Shown: positions 19,674 to 30,247 of the stretch, piece by piece
How the letters are laid out: each line of letters opens with the position of its first letter
Position numbering within the stretch: position 1 is the first letter of the stretch
Assembly: GCF_900102635.1 (NCBI RefSeq)
Contig: NZ_FMZQ01000010.1
Coordinates: 145,330-209,329, forward strand
Length of the DNA stretch: 64,000 nucleotides
From: Ectopseudomonas chengduensis
Lineage (GTDB): Bacteria; Pseudomonadota; Gammaproteobacteria; Pseudomonadales; Pseudomonadaceae
Reading direction: 5' to 3'
Notes under the pieces: generated by a model
The model's input: the letters and a program-made list of their open reading frames with translations, nothing else
The model's database searches: none
What the model was told of the DNA's origin: nothing
Translations under genes and position numbers: made by a program

Positions 19674-19874
19674 GAGGCCGAAGCCTAATGCCAGTCAGTT
19701 AAGGCTGTACGCGTTTGGCTCCCCTCTCCCGTTTACGGGAGAGGGGCTGGGGGAGAGGGCCGAAATACCGCGAAACGGCCATTTACCCCTCTCCGAACAT
19801 GGCTCGCCAGAGGGGCGAGGAGACTCATCGTAGGCAGTCAGCGCTTAACTGATCAGCATTAGGCCGAAGCCTCT
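19674..19874. repeat. MITE-like element with about 30-bp inverted termini
   Basis: Non-coding element of about 200 bp in the 325-bp gap between the small zinc-ribbon gene and bamD. The ends (19674-19705 and 19842-19874) are imperfect inverted repeats sharing the run cctaatgc..tcagttaag, and each contains an aggccgaagcct palindrome. Inside, CCCCTCTCCCG-TTTA-CGGGAGAGGGG (19721-19746) forms a strong hairpin. No reading frame is present. The left end reads as a weak terminator for bamD transcripts (AGGC-TTCG-GCCT then CCCTTTTTATT on the minus strand). Confidence 0.6.
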
Positions 19875-19894
19875 CTTGTTCAATCACGCATCGC

Positions 19895-20887
19895 TCAGTC
19901 GAACAGACCGAAGGTCAGGTAGCTCCAGATCGAACGCTTCTTGGCGGTTTCGCCGGTTTTGGCGTCCTGCTGCAGTTCGCGCGGTATCTGCTGCTCGGCT
20001 TCCTCGTACTGACGAACCACGTCCTGGCTGGCGCGGGTTTCGCCCGGCGGCAGCGGCGTGTCGGTTTCGATCAGGCCCAGGGTGGCCTTGGCCAGCCAGG
20101 AGCGGTTGTCGGCTTCCTCTTCGAGCGGTACGAACTGGCCGCTTTCCAGGCTCGGGTGGTCAGGGTAGTTGAGCTTGAGGGTTTCCAGGCTGGTGGCAGC
20201 CAGGTCGTCCAGGGACAGACGCTGATAAGCCTCGGTCATGATCGCCAGGCCATCGCCGACCGACGGGGTTTCCTGGAAGTTCTCCACCACGTAGCGACCA
20301 CGGTTGGCGGCGGCGACGTAGGCCTGGCGGGTCAGGTAATAGTGGCCAACGTGCACTTCGTAGGCGGCCAGCAGGTTGCGCAGGTAGATCATGCGCTGCT
20401 TGGCGTCCGGGGCGTAGCGGCTGGTCGGGTAGCGGCTGGTGAGCTGGGCGAACTCGTTGTAGGAGTCGCGCGCGGCGCCGGGGTCGCGCTTGGTCATGTC
20501 CAGCGGCAGGAAGCGCGCCAGCAGGCCACGGTCCTGGTCGAAGGAGGCCAGGCCCTTGAGGTAGTAGGCGTAGTCGACGTTGGCGTGCTGCGGGTGCAGG
20601 CGAATGAAGCGCTCGGCGGATGACTTGGCGGCCTCCGGCTCGGCATTCTTGTAGTAGGCGTAGATCAGCTCCAGCTGCGCCTGCTCGGCGTAGCGTCCGA
20701 ACGGATAGCGCGACTCCAGCGCCTTCAGTTTGGCGATGGCCTGGGTGTAGCTGCGGTTGTCCAGGTCGGCCTGGGCCTGCTGGTACAGCTCCACCTCGCT
20801 GAGGTTTTCATCGACCTCCGGCTGCTTGGAGGAGCAGGCGGCGGTAAGGGCGAGGATGGCGATCAGCAGCAGGTGTTTCACTTGCAT
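19895..20887 (-). CDS. bamD: Outer membrane assembly lipoprotein BamD (ComL)
   Basis: Lipoprotein of the BAM complex that folds and inserts outer-membrane beta-barrels. 330 residues with signal peptide and lipobox LTAACSS (lipidated Cys about residue 18), then a chain of TPR-like repeats ([43 protein letters not shown]). The position opposite rluD matches P. aeruginosa. The C-terminal extension beyond residue 250, rich in Glu/Gln, is longer than in E. coli but usual for pseudomonads. Confidence 0.94.
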   Translation of the reverse strand: MQVKHLLLIAILALTAACSSKQPEVDENLSEVELYQQAQADLDNRSYTQAIAKLKALESRYPFGRYAEQAQLELIYAYYKNAEPEAAKSSAERFIRLHPQHANVDYAYYLKGLASFDQDRGLLARFLPLDMTKRDPGAARDSYNEFAQLTSRYPTSRYAPDAKQRMIYLRNLLAAYEVHVGHYYLTRQAYVAAANRGRYVVENFQETPSVGDGLAIMTEAYQRLSLDDLAATSLETLKLNYPDHPSLESGQFVPLEEEADNRSWLAKATLGLIETDTPLPPGETRASQDVVRQYEEAEQQIPRELQQDAKTGETAKKRSIWSYLTFGLFD

Positions 20888-21022
20888 GGCGGCTTGCGTC
20901 CCTGTGACGGCCGCGCGGCCGTCCTGTTATGATGAGCGCCCCCGGAAAACCCTGGGGCAAAGACGCCGTATTTAACCACAAGCCTGTCGCCGAAACCAAA
21001 GGCCAGGCTCCCGCCGTTGCCT

Positions 21023-21166
21023 AAGAGCCTGTTCAATGTTTCGCGAGCTAGAGCAATGCAAGGCAAAAACAGGCGAGGACGCGGAGTTTACGAGCTGTAA
21101 ATGAGCATCCGAGCCTGTTTTTAACGCAGCAGGGCCAACGCGCAGCAAACTTTGAACTGGTTCTGA
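21023..21166. repeat. MITE-like palindromic element abutting rluD
   Basis: Roughly 144-bp element with imperfect terminal inverted repeats: agagcctgttcaatgttt at 21026-21043 against the complement of aaactttgaactggttct at 21147-21164. Nested inside are AAAAACAGGC (21065-21074) / GCCTGTTTTT (21113-21122) and TTTACGAGCTGTAAA. The right end stops within a few bases of the rluD ATG (21169), so the element supplies the whole translation-initiation upstream sequence of rluD. Confidence 0.65.
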
Positions 21167-21168
21167 AG

Positions 21169-22143
21169 ATGACTTCTATAAACAAACAATTGATCCAACT
21201 CCAGGCCATCGTCCCCTTTGAACAGGGCGGTCAACGCCTCGACCAGGTGGCTGCGCAGCTGTTTGGCGAGTTCTCCCGTTCGCGCCTTTCCACCTGGATC
21301 AAGGAAGGTCGCCTGACCGTCGATGGCGCCGTGGCGCGTCCGCGCGACACCGTGCATGCTGGCTCGACGCTGGTACTGGATGCCGAGCAGGAAGCTCAGG
21401 GCGAGTGGATCGCGCAGGACATCGAACTGAACATCGTCTATGAAGACGAACACCTGCTGGTGATCGACAAACCAGCCGGTCTGGTCGTGCACCCGGCCGC
21501 CGGGCATGCCGACGGCACCCTGCTCAATGCCCTGCTGCACCACGTCCCGGATATTATCAATGTGCCGCGTGCCGGCATCGTCCATCGTCTGGACAAGGAC
21601 ACCACCGGCCTGATGGTGGTGGCCAAGACCCTGCAGGCGCAGACCAATCTGGTCGAGCAACTGCAGAAGCGCAGCGTCAGCCGTATCTATGAATGCATCT
21701 GCATTGGCGTGATCACCGCCGGCGGCACCATCGATGCGCCCATTGGCCGCAGCTCTAGCCAGCGTCAGCGTATGGCAGTGACCGATGGCGGCAAGCCGGC
21801 GGTCAGTCACTATCGCGTACTCGAGCGCTACCGCTCGCACACCCATGTACGGGTCAAGCTGGAAACCGGGCGTACCCACCAGATTCGTGTGCACATGACC
21901 CACGTTGGCTACCCGCTGGTGGGCGATTCGGTCTACGCCGGTCGTTTCCGCATTCCGCCGGCGGCCAGTCCGACCCTGGTGCAGAGCCTCAAGGAGTTCC
22001 CGCGTCAGGCGTTGCATGCGCGTTTCCTCGAGCTGGATCACCCGGCCACTGGCAAACGCATGAAGTGGGAGTCGGCGCTGCCGGATGATCTGGTCTGGCT
22101 GCTGACCCTGCTGCGTCAGGATCGCGAGGCCTTCGTCGGGTGA
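21169..22143 (+). CDS. rluD: 23S rRNA pseudouridine synthase RluD
   Basis: Makes pseudouridines in helix 69 of 23S rRNA (positions 1911/1915/1917 in E. coli numbering). 324 residues: N-terminal S4 RNA-binding domain (about residues 20-75) and the RluA-type catalytic domain with the signature HRLDKDTTGLMV, catalytic Asp being D142. GRTHQIRVHM marks the conserved C-terminal core. The first six residues differ from relatives and the ribosome site is poor, because a repeat element lies directly upstream. Overlaps pgeF by 4 bases. Confidence 0.95.
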   Translation: MTSINKQLIQLQAIVPFEQGGQRLDQVAAQLFGEFSRSRLSTWIKEGRLTVDGAVARPRDTVHAGSTLVLDAEQEAQGEWIAQDIELNIVYEDEHLLVIDKPAGLVVHPAAGHADGTLLNALLHHVPDIINVPRAGIVHRLDKDTTGLMVVAKTLQAQTNLVEQLQKRSVSRIYECICIGVITAGGTIDAPIGRSSSQRQRMAVTDGGKPAVSHYRVLERYRSHTHVRVKLETGRTHQIRVHMTHVGYPLVGDSVYAGRFRIPPAASPTLVQSLKEFPRQALHARFLELDHPATGKRMKWESALPDDLVWLLTLLRQDREAFVG

Positions 22144-22871
22144 GTGCCCACGACTGGCTCATTCCCGATTGGCCTGCGCCGGCCAACGTGCGCGCCTGCG
22201 TTACCACCCGTAGCGGCGGCGTCAGCGCCGCGCCGTTCGATAGCTTCAACCTGGGCGATCATGTCGAGGACGACCCAGCGGCGGTGGCGAGCAATCGTCA
22301 GCATCTGGTCGAGGCCCTGGGTTGCCAGCCAGCCTGGTTGCGCCAGGTGCACGGCATAGTGGTGGCCGAAGCCAATCCGGCTGTGGTCATCGAAGCCGAT
22401 GGCAACTGGACGACCACCCCTGGTATCGCCTGCACGGCGATGACGGCCGACTGCTTGCCGGCTCTGTTCTGCGACCGCGCCGGCACCCGTGTGGCGGCGG
22501 CCCATGCCGGTTGGCGCGGGTTGGCCGGTGGCGTGCTGGAGGCGACCGTGCAGGCGCTCGGCGTCGCACAGCATGAGTTGCTGGTCTGGCTCGGTCCGGC
22601 CATCGGCCCGGCGGCGTTCGAGGTGGGAGCAGAAGTGCGCGAGGCCTTCGTGCGACAGCATGCCGAGGCTGTCAGCGCATTCGTTCCCAGCACCAATGCC
22701 GGCAAGTTCATGGCCGATATCTACCTGCTGGCGCGCATTCGCCTGGCTGCCATCGGCGTGACCGCGGTCAGCGGCGGTGGGCTGTGCACCTACAACGACC
22801 CGCGTTTCTACTCCTATCGCCGCAGTGCCCGCACCGGGCGTTTCGCTTCGCTGATCTGGCTGCAGCCCTGA
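22140..22871 (+). CDS. pgeF: Peptidoglycan editing factor PgeF (YfiH, laccase-like)
   Basis: 243-residue member of the YfiH/LACC1 family. E. coli PgeF removes L-Ser misincorporated in place of L-Ala in peptidoglycan precursors; members also show multicopper polyphenol-oxidase or purine-nucleoside activities in vitro. Conserved metal-site segments are present: RQVHG near residue 65, MTADCLPALF near 100 and AAHAGWRGLAGGV near 120. The C-terminal GGLCTYNDPRFYSYRR is typical. The start is GTG at 22140, overlapping the rluD stop, the common rluD-pgeF coupling. Confidence 0.92.
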   Translation: MSAHDWLIPDWPAPANVRACVTTRSGGVSAAPFDSFNLGDHVEDDPAAVASNRQHLVEALGCQPAWLRQVHGIVVAEANPAVVIEADGNWTTTPGIACTAMTADCLPALFCDRAGTRVAAAHAGWRGLAGGVLEATVQALGVAQHELLVWLGPAIGPAAFEVGAEVREAFVRQHAEAVSAFVPSTNAGKFMADIYLLARIRLAAIGVTAVSGGGLCTYNDPRFYSYRRSARTGRFASLIWLQP

Positions 22872-22878
22872 GCGTGAA

Positions 22879-22932
22879 GTAGGGCGGGTGAAACCCGCCA
22901 GACTGGCTAGCGGCGGGTTGCACCCGCCCTAC
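22879..22932. repeat. REP-type pair (gtagggcgggtg family)
   Basis: Inverted pair beginning GTAGGGCGGGTG and ending CACCCGCCCTAC, with aacccgcc/ggcgggtt inner arms. Same family as 24830-24884. Lies downstream of pgeF. Confidence 0.7.
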
Positions 22933-22982
22933 GTTTTCTAATCCTTAATCACCAATATCAATAGTGCTGTCGCGAGCGAGAC

Positions 22983-22990
22983 GACCGGTC
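22983..22990. promoter_or_regulatory. Possible TetR operator core
   Basis: Palindrome GACCGGTC just before the TetR-type gene. TetR proteins next to old yellow enzyme genes often auto-regulate through such a site. The short length makes this weak. Confidence 0.25.
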
Positions 22991-23004
22991 ATATGCTCTG
23001 CGCC

Positions 23005-23595
23005 ATGAACAGCATTCGACTCGACAAGCGCGACCTGATCCTGAGCAAAGGCTCGGCGGTGATGACGCGCCGTGGTTACCACGGCACCGGCGTGCTGGAG
23101 ATCGTCCAGGCGGCCGGGATTCCCAAGGGCAGCTTCTATCACTACTTCGCCAGCAAGGAAGACTTCGCCCTGCAGGCGCTGGCTTTCATCTATCGGCCGC
23201 GCCTGGCGCGATATGCCCAGGCGCTGAATGACCCGGCGCTGAGCCCGCGTGCGCGCATCCTCGCTTACTACCGTGATCTGCTGGCGCACTTCGCCCGACA
23301 GGACACGCCGCAGTACCACTGTTTCATCGGCAGCCTGAGTTTCGAAATGAGCGAGATGCTGCCGGCGATCGGCGCCGAGGTCGCGGCGATTCAGCAGGCG
23401 TCTGTGGACATTCTGCGCGACTGCCTGGAGCAGGCGCAGGCCGCCGGTGAACTGCCCGCTGACGAGGACTGTAGCAACCTCGCCACCTTCATCAGTGACG
23501 CCTGGCAGGGCGTGCTCGCCCGCCTCAAGGTGGGCCGCAACCTGCAGCCGCTGGAAGCTTTTATCACCCGCCTGGAGCGTTTGCTGCAGGCCTGA
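23005..23595 (+). CDS. TetR-family transcriptional regulator
   Basis: 196-residue regulator. The N-terminal helix-turn-helix is recognisable: GSAVMTRRGYHGTGVLEIVQAAGIPKGSFYHYFASKEDFA, with the TetR hallmark KGSFYHYF at about residues 41-48. The C-terminal ligand domain is of the kind seen beside NemR-type regulators of flavin oxidoreductases. It ends 27 bases before an old yellow enzyme gene, its likely target. An ATG at 22993 in the same frame is also possible; neither has a strong ribosome site. Confidence 0.88.
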   Translation: MNSIRLDKRDLILSKGSAVMTRRGYHGTGVLEIVQAAGIPKGSFYHYFASKEDFALQALAFIYRPRLARYAQALNDPALSPRARILAYYRDLLAHFARQDTPQYHCFIGSLSFEMSEMLPAIGAEVAAIQQASVDILRDCLEQAQAAGELPADEDCSNLATFISDAWQGVLARLKVGRNLQPLEAFITRLERLLQA

Positions 23596-23622
23596 TTACC
23601 CTTCAACCCCAGAGGAAAGATG

Positions 23623-24732
23623 ATGAGCGCACCCGTTCAAGCCCTGTTCGCCCCGTTCCGCCTCGGTAACCTGGAGTTGCCGACCCGTGTGGTCATGGCG
23701 CCGATGACCCGCTCCTTCTCGCCCGGTGGCGTGCCCAACGCCAAGGTCATCGAGTATTACCGTCGCCGCGCGGCTGCGGGCGTTGGCCTGATCGTCACCG
23801 AAGGCACCACCGTCGGCCACAAGGCCGCCAACGGCTACCCGAACGTGCCGCGTTTCTACGGCGAAGACGCCCTGGCCGGCTGGAAGCAGGTGGTCGACGC
23901 GGTGCATGCCGAAGGCGGCAAGATCGTCCCGCAGCTCTGGCACGTGGGTAACGTGCGCAAGCTGGGCACCGAGCCGGATGCCAGCGTGCCCGGCTATGGC
24001 CCGATGGAGAAGGTCAAGGACGGCCAGGTGGTCGTACACGGTATGACCCAGGCCGATATCGATGAGGTGATCGCTGCCTTCGCCCAGGCTGCGCGCGATG
24101 CCAAGGCCATCGGCATGGATGGCGTGGAGATTCACGGCGCCCACGGTTACCTGATCGACCAGTTCTTCTGGGACGGCAGCAACCAGCGCACTGACCAGTA
24201 CGGTGGTGATCTGGCGGCGCGTTCGCGCTTCGCCATCGAGCTGATCCAGGCCGTGCGTGCTGCGGTCGGCCCGGACTTCCCGATCATCCTGCGTTACTCG
24301 CAGTGGAAGCAGCAGGACTACACCGCGCGCCTGGTGCAGACCCCGGAGCAGCTGGAGGCCTTCCTCAAGCCGCTGTCCGATGCCGGCGTGGACATCTTCC
24401 ATTGCTCGACCCGCCGTTTCTGGGAGCCGGAGTTCGAAGGCAGCGACCTCAACCTGGCCGGCTGGACGCGCAAGCTCACTGGCAAGCCGACCATCACTGT
24501 CGGCAGCGTCGGCCTGGATGGCGAGTTCCTGCAGTTCATGGTCAAGACCGACAAGGTGGCCGAACCGGCCAGCCTGGAAAATCTGCTCGAGCGCCTGAAC
24601 AAGGAGGAGTTCGACCTGGTCGCCGTGGGCCGCGCGCTGCTGGTCGACCCGGATTGGGCGCTGAAGGTGCGCGAAGGCCGCGAACAGGACATCCTGCCGT
24701 TCAGCCGCGATGCGCTGACCACGCTGGTCTGA
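23623..24732 (+). CDS. NADH:flavin oxidoreductase, old yellow enzyme family
   Basis: 369-residue FMN-dependent TIM-barrel ene-reductase. FMN and substrate motifs: N-terminal FAPFRLGNLELPTRVVMAPM, substrate-site pair in EIHGAHGYLIDQFFW (His/His arrangement), RTDQYGG, and C-terminal FDLVAVGRALLVDPDWA. Such enzymes reduce electrophilic alkenes, nitro compounds and N-ethylmaleimide. GAGG 7 bases before the second of two adjacent ATGs supports 23623. A terminator follows at 24774. Probably controlled by the upstream TetR. Confidence 0.9.
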   Translation: MSAPVQALFAPFRLGNLELPTRVVMAPMTRSFSPGGVPNAKVIEYYRRRAAAGVGLIVTEGTTVGHKAANGYPNVPRFYGEDALAGWKQVVDAVHAEGGKIVPQLWHVGNVRKLGTEPDASVPGYGPMEKVKDGQVVVHGMTQADIDEVIAAFAQAARDAKAIGMDGVEIHGAHGYLIDQFFWDGSNQRTDQYGGDLAARSRFAIELIQAVRAAVGPDFPIILRYSQWKQQDYTARLVQTPEQLEAFLKPLSDAGVDIFHCSTRRFWEPEFEGSDLNLAGWTRKLTGKPTITVGSVGLDGEFLQFMVKTDKVAEPASLENLLERLNKEEFDLVAVGRALLVDPDWALKVREGREQDILPFSRDALTTLV

Positions 24733-24773
24733 GTCCGTTTCTATCGGGCGTCGCGATCCGGCGCCCCGTTTTC

Positions 24774-24799
24774 AGCCCCGGCACATCGGGGCTTTTTTA
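24774..24799 (+). terminator. Rho-independent terminator after the oxidoreductase
   Basis: Perfect 7-bp stem AGCCCCG-GCACAT-CGGGGCT followed by a T run (TTTTTTA). Confidence 0.85.
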
Positions 24800-24829
24800 C
24801 ATCTGCATGTTTTGAGTGGATGTGATCAC

Positions 24830-24884
24830 GTAGGGCGGGTGCAACCCGCCAGATTGTCTCAGTGGCGGGTTTCACCCGCCCTAC
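24830..24884. repeat. REP-type pair overlapping a glycosyltransferase 3' end
   Basis: GTAGGGCGGGTG...CACCCGCCCTAC inverted pair, second copy of the 22879 family. The right arm (24862-24884) encodes the last residues of the minus-strand glycosyltransferase, and its stop codon (24859-24861) lies in the loop. Confidence 0.75.
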
Positions 24885-26058
24885 GGGCAAGCTCCGTGCT
24901 GACGCAGAGGTGCGCTGGCTGCATGGCGCTGCGCAGGTGCTGTTCGAACAGCGCGACGATGCCATCCCAACTCAGGTGGCTGGCATGTCGGCGGGCATTG
25001 AGGCGGATGCGCCGCAACACTTCCGCCTCTTCCAGCAGCTCACAGGCGGCTTCGCAGAAGCCTGCCTCGTCACCGGGACGGGCGAGCATGCCGTTGTGCC
25101 CGTGATGGATATGCTGGGCGGCCGCAGCCTGGTCGAATGCCACCACGCCGAGGCTTGAGGCCAGGGCTTCCAGTACCACATTGCCGAAGGTTTCCGAGAG
25201 GCTGGGAAACAGGAACAGATCGCCCGAAGCGTAGTGCGTGGCCAACGCTTCTCCGCGCTGCAGGCCGCAGAACTGCGCCTCCGGCAATTGCGTCTGCAGG
25301 TTGGCGCGCAGCGGCCCGTCGCCGACCAAAATCAACCGCATGCGGCGCTGCGGATGAGCTGTCTGCAGGGCGTGGATGGCTTTTACCAGCAGGCCAAGGT
25401 TCTTCTCTGCCGCCAGGCGACCTACATGCAGCACGGCCAGGTCATCCGGCCCCAGGCCCCAGCTTTCGCGCAGGGCGTCGCAGCGTCGGCGTGGTTGGAA
25501 CAGCTGGTTGTCGACACCCCGCGCGAGCAGGGCCAGGCGTTCGAAGTCACGGCGTTCGAGGTCGACCTTCTGGCCGATGCTCGGCACCAGCGTCAGCTGC
25601 GTGCGGTTGTGAAACCAGCGCAGGTAGTTGGTCATCGCCCGGGTCAGCAGGCCGATGCCGTAGTGCCCGGTGTACTGCTGGAAGTTGGTGTGAAAACCGC
25701 TGACCACCGGGATCGCCAGGCGCCTGGCCGCGCGCAAGGCGGACAGGCCAAGCGGGCCTTCGGTGGCGATATAGAGCACATCCGGGCGTTGTCTTTTCCA
25801 GCGCCTGAGCAGCTTGTGCAGGGATGACTGACCCCATTGCAGGCCGGGGTAGCCGGGCAGCGGCCAGCCGCGAGTGAGCAGCAGGTCATTGCCGGCGTCC
25901 TGCTCCTGATCGACCTCCTGGCGTGGCCGTATCAGTTGTACGCGATGGCCACGGCCACGCAGGCCGTCGACCAGGCGGCCGAGGGTATTGGCCACGCCGT
26001 TGATTTCCGGCGGGAAGGTTTCGCTGATCAGCGCGATGTGCAGAGAAGGTGCGTTCAT
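24859..26058 (-). CDS. GT4-family glycosyltransferase
   Basis: 399-residue retaining glycosyltransferase with GT-B fold. The N-terminal domain starts HIALISETFPPEINGVANTLGRL, typical of GT4 enzymes acting on lipid or sugar acceptors. The donor domain contains VLHVGRLAAEKNLGLLVKAI, LVGDGPLR and the EX7E-type loop PSLSETFGNVVLEALA. No signal or membrane helix is seen, so it is cytoplasmic or peripheral at the membrane. The substrate cannot be told. The last residues (ARRAGETRH) come from a REP element. The start was set at 26058; an upstream ATG at 26082 is in frame. Confidence 0.88.
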   Translation of the reverse strand: MNAPSLHIALISETFPPEINGVANTLGRLVDGLRGRGHRVQLIRPRQEVDQEQDAGNDLLLTRGWPLPGYPGLQWGQSSLHKLLRRWKRQRPDVLYIATEGPLGLSALRAARRLAIPVVSGFHTNFQQYTGHYGIGLLTRAMTNYLRWFHNRTQLTLVPSIGQKVDLERRDFERLALLARGVDNQLFQPRRRCDALRESWGLGPDDLAVLHVGRLAAEKNLGLLVKAIHALQTAHPQRRMRLILVGDGPLRANLQTQLPEAQFCGLQRGEALATHYASGDLFLFPSLSETFGNVVLEALASSLGVVAFDQAAAAQHIHHGHNGMLARPGDEAGFCEAACELLEEAEVLRRIRLNARRHASHLSWDGIVALFEQHLRSAMQPAHLCVSTELARRAGETRH

Positions 26059-26116
26059 GTAAGCAGTCTCTGCCCAGGTCATGTAGTGAACATGACGTTT
26101 CGATTGCGCTTATATG

Positions 26117-27019
26117 TCAGGCGAGCAGGCCGTGAAGTTGTTCACGCAGCCAGGTATGTGCCGGGTCATGGTGCTGCTGGCGGTGCCAGATCAGGCTGAT
26201 CTGCACGGCCGGCATGTCGAAGGGTAGCGGCGCCACCTGCAGGGCGAGCAGCGGCGCGAAGGCGTCGGCCAGGCGCGCGGGTATGGTGCCGAGCAGGTCG
26301 GTGTGAGCGACGATGGCCGGAATCGGCAGGTAATTGGGCAGGTGCAGCGCTGCCTGGCGTCTGACCTTGGCCGAGCCCAGGACGATTTCCAGCGGCGAAC
26401 CGCGCCCGGCGCGCGGCGTCACGATCACGTGGCGAGACTGTTGGTAATCCCTGAGGCTGAGGCCGCCGACGAAGGCCGGATGATCCTGGCGGCCGATCAC
26501 CACCAGGGCTTCTTCGCGCAGGGGTGCGTAATGCAGGTCGGGCGAATCGACGTGCAGGTAGTCGATGGCCAGGTCCAGGGCACCGCTTTCCAGGCGTGGC
26601 AGCAGGTTGTCGGCGTCGTCGCTGTGCGCTACCAGCTCTACCAGCGGCGCGACGCGGGCCAGATGTGCCTGCAGCATCGGCAGCAGCGCGGCCTGGGCGT
26701 AGTCGTTGAGCGACAGGCTGAACACGTGCGGCGTCCGTGCATCGAAGGGTTCTGCCGGGCCGAGGCCAGCCTGCAGCAATTGCAGCGCCTGGCGCACGGG
26801 CGGGTAAAGGGCCAGGGCGCGAGCGGTCGGGGTCATGCCGCGGGCGGTGCGCTGGAACAGCTCCTCGCCCAGTTGCTGGCGTAGGCGGGCGAGGGCGTTG
26901 CTGACCGTCGACTGGCTCAGGTGCAGGCGCTGGGCGGCGCGGGTCAGATTGCCTTCCTGCATCAGGGCGTCGAAGACCAGCAGCAGGTTGAGGTCGAGCT
27001 GACGTAAATTCGTTATCAC
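26117..27019 (-). CDS. LysR-type transcriptional regulator
   Basis: 300-residue regulator. The N-terminal winged helix (LRQLDLNLLLVFDALMQEGNLTRAAQRLHLSQSTVSNALARLR) is a textbook LysR domain, followed by a substrate-binding domain. The start is probably GTG at 27019 (MITNLRQLDLN); a TTG at 27037 is also in frame. It is divergent from the fatty-acid-hydroxylase/SRPBCC gene with a 79-bp gap that holds a palindrome, suggesting control of that gene. The effector is unknown. Confidence 0.9.
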   Translation of the reverse strand: MITNLRQLDLNLLLVFDALMQEGNLTRAAQRLHLSQSTVSNALARLRQQLGEELFQRTARGMTPTARALALYPPVRQALQLLQAGLGPAEPFDARTPHVFSLSLNDYAQAALLPMLQAHLARVAPLVELVAHSDDADNLLPRLESGALDLAIDYLHVDSPDLHYAPLREEALVVIGRQDHPAFVGGLSLRDYQQSRHVIVTPRAGRGSPLEIVLGSAKVRRQAALHLPNYLPIPAIVAHTDLLGTIPARLADAFAPLLALQVAPLPFDMPAVQISLIWHRQQHHDPAHTWLREQLHGLLA

Positions 27020-27042
27020 GGATAATGCTCTTTTCAAATATC

Positions 27043-27058
27043 CATTATTCGAATGATT
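27043..27058. promoter_or_regulatory. Possible LysR operator
   Basis: A/T-rich dyad centred on ATTCGAAT (27047-27054) in the LysR/hydroxylase intergenic space, of the T-N11-A form used by LysR proteins. Position between divergent genes is the main support. Confidence 0.35.
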
Positions 27059-27098
27059 TGGCCGGGCCTAGACTGCTGTCAATCCACAGGAGAGCGCC

Positions 27099-28181
27099 AT
27101 GGCCTACAACAATGACAATGCCCAGGCTTTTCGCAGCGATTACCGGGCTGCCATCCACCGGCTGTACAACCCCTGGTTGCATGCCGCATTCGTACTGGCC
27201 TACGGGCTGCTCTGCATCGGGTGGCTCGGGAGCACGCTGGAGGCTGTGGCGCCCTGGCAGTGGCTGCTGGTGCCGGCGACGCTGGTGTTCTTCAGCTGGG
27301 GCGAATACCAGGTGCACAAGCGCCTCGGCCACAACAAGACGCGCTTCGGCAAACTCTTCTACAAACGCCACACCGGCGATCACCACAGCTTCTTCGTCGA
27401 GACGCTGATGCCTTACGAGACGGCGCGCGACTGGCGCGTGATCCTCTTTCCGGCCTGGCTGATCGTGCTCTACAGCCTGCCGTTATTCGCCGCCTGGTGG
27501 CTGTTGTCCCATCTCGACGGCAACCTCGCCGCGTTGTTCGCCGGCAGCATGCTACTGGGCTACATGAGTTACGAAGTGGTGCATGCCTGCGAGCATCTAC
27601 CTGATAGGCACCCGGTGTCGCGCCTGCCGTGGATTCGCCAGATGCGCCGCCTGCATGCGCTGCATCATCGCCGTGAGCTGATGCATTCGTGCAACTTCGG
27701 CATCGTCCATCCGCTGATGGACTGGCTGCACGGCACCCTGCACTGGGAGCCTGAGGCTATCCATCAGCAGAACCGCCAGCAGCACCGCATTCGCATCGCC
27801 CGGCCTGCTGCGTGCGTGCTGGAATACGCCGCGGCGCCGAGTCACTGGCCGCAGTGGCACCCGTCGTCACTGCACATCTATGGGCGCGAAGGGGCCTTGC
27901 TCGCGGGTGAGCGCTTCGAGGAAGACATTCATGCCGGCGGCCGCGCCGGGCATCTGCGCTGGGACGTGCTCGACTATCAGCCGGCCCAGCGCTGGCAGGC
28001 CAGTGCGCAGGGCGACCATGGACTGCACCTGCTGCTGAGCTACGAGTGCGTGGCGGTCGAGGGAGGCTGCGAGTTCGTGCGCACCCTCGAATACGGTTTC
28101 GCCGGCTGGCCGATGCGCCTGGCCAATGGCCTGTTCATGCGCCGCCGCATCGAGCGCGAGTCGCAGGCGTCGATGCAGGCG

Positions 28182-28208
<27 letters not shown>
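27099..28208 (+). CDS. Fatty acid hydroxylase-domain protein fused to SRPBCC domain
   Basis: 369 residues. The N-terminal part has membrane segments and the histidine clusters of the fatty acid hydroxylase/sterol desaturase superfamily: HKRLGH (near 73), HTGDHH (near 91), HACEH (near 163) and HALHHRRE (near 187), which would bind a di-iron centre. From about residue 225 the sequence changes to a soluble domain ([22 protein letters not shown]) that looks like a START/SRPBCC lipid-binding fold. AGGAGAG precedes the ATG. The 3' end overlaps convergent cysZ by 27 bases. The substrate is unknown; a lipid held by the SRPBCC domain is an inference. Confidence 0.8.
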
Positions 28209-30154
<1,946 letters not shown>

Positions 30155-30160
30155 GAACAC

Positions 30161-30240
30161 GTAGGGTGCGCTGTGCGCACCGCGCTTTGCTGGACCGTAG
30201 CTGATAGCGATCAGAAGCCGGTGCGCGCGGTGCACCCTAC
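30161..30240. repeat. REP-type pair (gtagggtgcgc family)
   Basis: Begins GTAGGGTGCGCTGTGCGCACC and ends GGTGCGCGCGGTGCACCCTAC. Same family as 56871-57004. Lies between convergent trxB and the ATPase gene. Confidence 0.7.
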
Positions 30241-30247
30241 GGACGTC

